Assembly (NCBI GenBank): GCA_943789485.1 | Contig: CALSUH010000014.1 | Span: 62,001-126,000 of the forward strand | Origin: an uncultured Pseudomonadales bacterium | GTDB taxonomy: Bacteria > Pseudomonadota > Gammaproteobacteria > Pseudomonadales > Pseudohongiellaceae | Direction of reading: 5' to 3' | Length of the DNA stretch: 64,000 nt | In this document: positions 60,330-64,000 of the stretch, in pieces | Numbering within the stretch: the first letter of the stretch is position 1 | Layout: each line of letters starts with the position of its first letter | Program-made: the position numbers and the translations under genes | Notes under the pieces: model-generated | Seen by the model: the letters and a program-made list of their open reading frames with translations, nothing else | Database searches by the model: none | What the model was told of the DNA's origin: nothing

Positions 60330-61367
60330 TCAGTGGCTAATGAATACTTGTGTCATCTTTATATCCAGTGCTGTGGAAATGGCAGTGTTCTCGCCAGTAT
60401 CCAGGCTGGGGTGAGCGTCGGCCAATCGGCGAAGCGCCTTATAGAGAGAAATGCCGGATATTTGGCCGTTACTCAGATGATGAGTTGAGTCATTGCGAAT
60501 GAGTTGATAGTACCAGGTATCTACATCTGCATACCCGGCAAGTAAACCGGTTGCACCTTGTGCCGTAAGATCGAGTACGAAGCGCGCATCGCGAATAAGC
60601 TGTGTTGATGGCACGTTCAAATTCTGCCAGGGAATGATCAGGTCAGGGATAGGCTCGGTAATCAATTTTGAATCAACAATCTTCGCATTAATCTGCCGAA
60701 TCAGCTTCTGGCCCCAACGGGTATCAACTCGTTGTGTGCCCCCTGGTACAATCTTTGAGCCAGTCGCATCTGTCAGCAGACGATCTAAACCGCGATAAAC
60801 CGAGACAGTGACGCTATCGTCGTTTTCAAGATCATCCACCTCGGTGAGCTCGATCATCAGTCGGTTGTATCGTTCATCGGCAATGGCCTTGTTTTGGAAA
60901 ATATATTCCACACCGTCAGGTCCCCTGAATCCGATAATACAACCCACTGCACGGTACAGTTCATTATCGATGCCAGGTGTTCCGTCCGGGTGGACAAAGT
61001 CGTTCAGTCCAACCTCACCGTCCAGGTTCACGCCCCAGGAAATTTCTCCTTCTACTTGGAAAAACTCAAATCCATCAGATTCGGTGGTTGGGTGCCAGGT
61101 TTCTATTTCCTGCCGCAGCTGCGTTTCTTCAACAGTTAGGGCTTGGTGATAAGGAAACAGTTGTTCGAATTGTTCGCGAGGACCATCATTGAAACCTTGA
61201 GGGCATTCTTGAATCGCTCCGGGGGTTTGATAAACAGACCAAAATAAATCGGTCATCACATAAGCAATCGCGCGATTGCGTAGCATGCTTTGGTCTGCAT
61301 GCACGCCGCCACTGATCATTGCCGATGCTACCAACAAGTTACTGGCCAATCGCTGGAGAGTGTTCAT
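60330..61367 (-). CDS. Exported protein of unknown function
   Basis: Not recognised. The signal peptide covers residues 1-24 (ending SGGVHA). About 320 mature residues follow: an N-terminal helical part, then DGFEFFQVEGEISWGVNLDGEVGLNDF and CIIGFRGPDGVEYIFQNKA, beta-rich and acidic, and a C-terminal helical part with RRLADAHPSLDTGENTAISTALDIKM. Two cysteines (QECPQG and VGCIIG) could pair. It overlaps the upstream PF03640-type gene by one base (TGATG), so the two are coupled. Confidence 0.65.
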   Translation of the reverse strand: MNTLQRLASNLLVASAMISGGVHADQSMLRNRAIAYVMTDLFWSVYQTPGAIQECPQGFNDGPREQFEQLFPYHQALTVEETQLRQEIETWHPTTESDGFEFFQVEGEISWGVNLDGEVGLNDFVHPDGTPGIDNELYRAVGCIIGFRGPDGVEYIFQNKAIADERYNRLMIELTEVDDLENDDSVTVSVYRGLDRLLTDATGSKIVPGGTQRVDTRWGQKLIRQINAKIVDSKLITEPIPDLIIPWQNLNVPSTQLIRDARFVLDLTAQGATGLLAGYADVDTWYYQLIRNDSTHHLSNGQISGISLYKALRRLADAHPSLDTGENTAISTALDIKMTQVFISH

Positions 61368-62761
61368 CAGAGTATCCCGTTCATGTAGTCGTCTCTCAGC
61401 CAGAAGGCCTTCAAGCCATTACGCTGGCCCCGCCATTCGCCTGTGCCACCACCGTTAACATCACCCGGCTGATTGTCACCTTCAAATGTAGTCACAGGTC
61501 GATCGCGATAAGACCAAACCCGGATTGCTCCCTCTTGATCTGGCGCCGCAAAGCGCCCAGTTAGAGGATCGATCAACACAATGCGCCACGTACGATTTGT
61601 GCTGATTTCGTCATCTTTGGCGATTAGGTAAGGCCAGTGTTGGAGGCATTTCAGTGCATCACCTGCTCCGCACATAGCCAGTCGGTATACCTGGGTATCG
61701 TCAGGATGATCACAAGCAAGCTGGTCGGCAGTGTCCTCTCCGCAGTTGTAGCGGTAGATTGTTTTGCCGCTGGAATCAGCCAACACATTACCCGCTAAAC
61801 TGGCCTGCTGGGTAAAGCTTTCTGGATAAGATGGCGCATCTTGGGTGAACACGTTGTGCCAGCCTGGACTATCGCTGCCTTCTAGCGACCAGGAAGATTG
61901 ATCTAGTAAATGGATGTAGAGCGGCTTTCCACGAAATACCCATTGAAGCACACCCGGCGAACGCTCAAATAGTTTCCATTCACCCTGATCTCGTGCCAAT
62001 GCCGGTGCGACAACTGGACGCCAGTTCGCCAGACATTTGCTTTCACAAGCACTGGAGGTAGCCGTGTCGCCCTCAAAGCTATACACCGATTCATTTTTGT
62101 CGCTGGTCAACATTCTACCAATCGATGTGGACTTAATTGCAAAACCAGGAGGCAGCAGCGATGGAGGCCCGACTGGAACTCGCATGGCAGGGGAGTCCCC
62201 GCCATATCGGCGTCGGCTTCCTCCCTGAACATCGCCAGGCTGTTGATCCCGAATTGAGAGGTACAGGGGCTGTTCGTCATAGGCCCACTGCAAGGTAGCA
62301 TCCCTGCGCTCGATCACAGTCCATTTACCTATTTCTTCAGCGTCTGCTTCGGCCAGTACTGGTGGCCAAAGGTCTGTGCAACTAAGCCGTGAATCAATCT
62401 CCGGAAGCTTGATCCCCGCCGGATACGGACTCATCAGGCCTGCTGTCACCGTGAGAACTTCATCGTAACAAGCCGGTGTGCCTTTAGCTTCTCCGCTGTA
62501 GCCATTGCGTAGCTTATGCTGCGGCCAGCTGTAGAGCGTCTTGCCATTAGCATCGGCGAAGACAGGTCCCTCAGGTGTTGCCTCCACGCGGAACTCGAGA
62601 GGCATTGGGACATCTCGATAGGCCTCAGTAAATAATTCAGAGTCCTCAGCTGCTAGTGACGAATCAGATTCGTCAGCTGCTAGTGACAACGTAGGCGCCT
62701 GCATTACCAAAGCTAGAAAGGGCAGGGCTGATGCGTAATTAAATTTAAACCAGGATTTCAC
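61367..62761 (-). CDS. Protein with three secreted-repeat (PF03640-type) units
   Basis: Function unknown; single repeats occur in putative lipoproteins of many bacteria. GTG 62761 is preferred over ATG 62812 because it overlaps the DUF1552 stop region by only 17 bases and gives a direct signal peptide (VKSWFKFNYAS, ending LSLAAD). Three repeats follow at about residues 55-185, 215-325 and 335-464, each beginning with FADANGKTLYSW / ESVYSFEGDT / GKTIYRYNC and holding a Cys pair around the W-P/W-R centre (CTDLWPPV, CLANWRPVV, CLQHWPYLI), followed by LQWAYDEQPLY-type strands. This recalls a small Cys-dependent electron-transfer or metal-binding domain. Confidence 0.75.
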   Translation of the reverse strand: MKSWFKFNYASALPFLALVMQAPTLSLAADESDSSLAAEDSELFTEAYRDVPMPLEFRVEATPEGPVFADANGKTLYSWPQHKLRNGYSGEAKGTPACYDEVLTVTAGLMSPYPAGIKLPEIDSRLSCTDLWPPVLAEADAEEIGKWTVIERRDATLQWAYDEQPLYLSIRDQQPGDVQGGSRRRYGGDSPAMRVPVGPPSLLPPGFAIKSTSIGRMLTSDKNESVYSFEGDTATSSACESKCLANWRPVVAPALARDQGEWKLFERSPGVLQWVFRGKPLYIHLLDQSSWSLEGSDSPGWHNVFTQDAPSYPESFTQQASLAGNVLADSSGKTIYRYNCGEDTADQLACDHPDDTQVYRLAMCGAGDALKCLQHWPYLIAKDDEISTNRTWRIVLIDPLTGRFAAPDQEGAIRVWSYRDRPVTTFEGDNQPGDVNGGGTGEWRGQRNGLKAFWLRDDYMNGIL

Positions 62762-64000
62762 TGATTGCACTCGATGTGTTGTTGCTTTTGTCGCCCCATG
62801 ACTGAATATCAAGGCCCATTAACTGCTGAGCAGTAAAGCCAAGTCGACATCCTGGAGTACCACCACCGTCGATATGCAGCCCGGTTTTTATCCGCCCGCC
62901 GGCCGTTCCGGCACTGAACATTGGAATACCGTCGATGGCGTGAATTTTTGCGAATGATTGGTCTGTAGTCGCGTAGATGAACGCGTTGTCCAGCAAGGTT
63001 CCGTCACCCTCTTTGAAGTCTGCCAGCGCTTGCACATAGTAAGCCCATTCCTCCATGGCGCGACGGGTATACCAAGAGGTATTTGGTTGATATCCCAATT
63101 CTGGGTCGACAGCTTCCTCGTGGGTAGCCGTGTGATGCGGCTTGTCATAGCCAGGTTTGGTCGTTGCCGAGAAAGCCGATGCATAAAACATGTTAAACAC
63201 GCGGGTCTGATCGCATGCCACCGCCATTAACATCAGGTCAGTCATCATTCGATGTCGGGTTGATAGCAAGCCAGCATCGAGTCCAATGGGCAGATCCTGT
63301 GGTGCCTGCGTAACTATGCAAGCCTCTCGCGGATCTGGTTTTTTGAGTTGCAGATCGAAACGTCGTTCCAAGTCTCGCAAGCCCGTGAAATACTGATCGA
63401 GTCGCGCGCGGTCGTCAGCACCAACTGAGTTTCCGAGTTTGCGCGCTTCTTCTTGCACGGCGGAGAGTGCACTCTTCCTAATCATTACGGCGGGGTCCGG
63501 CGTAAAAGTTGAGGCATTGGGATTCTGAAAATTATCGCCGAACAATCGCTGATAAAATCGCAGTGGCGACCACTCAGGTGTATTGACAGAATTGCCATTC
63601 TCATAACTAAAACTATCGCGCACATCGCCGGTTGCAGTTGCGCTCAACGATCTGAAACGTGTCGCATTGCCAAGTTGGCGGGCCACGGCCACATCGATGG
63701 TTTCACCTGGGCGATTTTCTCGGGTCAGGGGCGCTATGCCCGAGCGCAGCACGACCCAACCGGAGTGGTGACAAAGATTTGGCGCGTCATCTTGAAACAC
63801 ATGAAAGTTGGTATACAAATTAATATGTTTTTTAACCGACGCCAGCGCAGCGATTTCTTCGGGCAGATCAAAATCAGGACCGGTCTTTTTTGGAACAAAA
63901 ATTGACTTGCTCATGCCAAGGCCCCAGGACCAGGTGCCAAACCGAGTTGGGATAGGCATGCCATCGGCAAAAGCTGTGCCGTTGTCATTAAGAAAGATAT
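62745..64000 (-). CDS. DUF1552 protein, 5' end beyond the window
   Basis: Partial: the frame stays open to 64000 (NDNGTAFADGMPIPTRFGTW is DUF1552-like), so the true start lies to the right. Members are exported (usually Tat) proteins of unknown function, often beside DUF1592/1588-type cytochrome c proteins. Recognisable segments: LPTRFGTWSWGLG, SVKKHINLYTNFHVFQ, RPGETIDVAVARQLG, RPSYTFNM-like FSYENGNSVNTPEWSP, SVGADDRARLDQYFTGLRDLERRF, MTDLMLMAVACDQTRVFNMFYA, and FIYATTDQSFAKIHAIDGIPMF. It is the first visible gene of the run that continues with the PF03640-type gene and the unknown exported protein. Confidence 0.85.
   Translation of the reverse strand, partial: IFLNDNGTAFADGMPIPTRFGTWSWGLGMSKSIFVPKKTGPDFDLPEEIAALASVKKHINLYTNFHVFQDDAPNLCHHSGWVVLRSGIAPLTRENRPGETIDVAVARQLGNATRFRSLSATATGDVRDSFSYENGNSVNTPEWSPLRFYQRLFGDNFQNPNASTFTPDPAVMIRKSALSAVQEEARKLGNSVGADDRARLDQYFTGLRDLERRFDLQLKKPDPREACIVTQAPQDLPIGLDAGLLSTRHRMMTDLMLMAVACDQTRVFNMFYASAFSATTKPGYDKPHHTATHEEAVDPELGYQPNTSWYTRRAMEEWAYYVQALADFKEGDGTLLDNAFIYATTDQSFAKIHAIDGIPMFSAGTAGGRIKTGLHIDGGGTPGCRLGFTAQQLMGLDIQSWGDKSNNTSSAISEILV

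Noticed and set aside
1..64000. tRNA, rRNA, CRISPR arrays, IS elements, prophage or integron
   Set aside because: No repeat arrays, transposase or integrase motifs or tRNA-like cloverleaves were seen; the gaps between genes are short.

Overview
The window looks like the chromosome of a free-living, aerobic, probably marine gammaproteobacterium. It has medium GC, many exported proteins (Sec, Tat and lipoprotein signals), three TonB-dependent receptors, an OprP-type porin, a Cys-type sulfatase, an exported catalase-peroxidase and a complete-looking arginine succinyltransferase (AST) operon. I cannot name the genus from sequence alone. I see no tRNA, rRNA, CRISPR array, insertion sequence or prophage; coding density is high and strands alternate often.

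Positions 1-15700 hold a TonB receptor whose 3' end appears frameshifted, a secreted protein of an uncharacterised family, an FMN-dependent 2-hydroxyacid dehydrogenase, small secreted proteins (NIPSNAP, PEBP/YbhB, SRPBCC, SnoaL-like, DUF6152), a sterol-desaturase-type hydroxylase, an extended glutathione-transferase-like protein, an M1 aminopeptidase lipoprotein and a YtcJ-like amidohydrolase lipoprotein. Positions 15895-18538 are the most remarkable part. A Tat-exported protein resembling linalool dehydratase/isomerase keeps both active-site cysteines with the same nine-residue spacing. It is followed by a MerP-like heavy-metal-associated protein in which an in-frame TGA replaces the first cysteine of the CxxC motif, with a SECIS-like hairpin just downstream, and then by a MerT-like membrane protein. 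I read this as an operon containing a selenocysteine MerP.

Positions 18658-29812 carry two MFS transporters, a sulfatase, an SGNH hydrolase, a membrane dipeptidase, a redoxin/cytochrome c/copper-monooxygenase-like fusion and a periplasmic KatG preceded by an 11-base C run. Positions 29945-34717 hold a TorF-like porin, a Pho box in front of an OprP/OprO porin and a TonB receptor. Positions 34777-41709 hold a Tat-exported 2-hydroxyacid oxidase with a CxxCH motif, another member of the uncharacterised secreted family, a two-subunit pyruvate carboxylase and a small membrane-anchored protein. Positions 41796-46756 hold a second G-rich-plug TonB receptor and a translationally coupled amine oxidase/diheme cytochrome c pair.

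Positions 46939-54067 are the AST arginine catabolic operon (astC, an M20 hydrolase, astA, astD, astB). The M20 hydrolase occupies the place where astE would be expected, and a divergent Lrp/AsnC regulator sits upstream. The right end holds a TolB/amidohydrolase fusion, a YjiH-type transporter coupled to a HisC-like aminotransferase, and a group made of an uncharacterised exported protein, a three-repeat PF03640-type protein and a DUF1552 protein that runs off the window.
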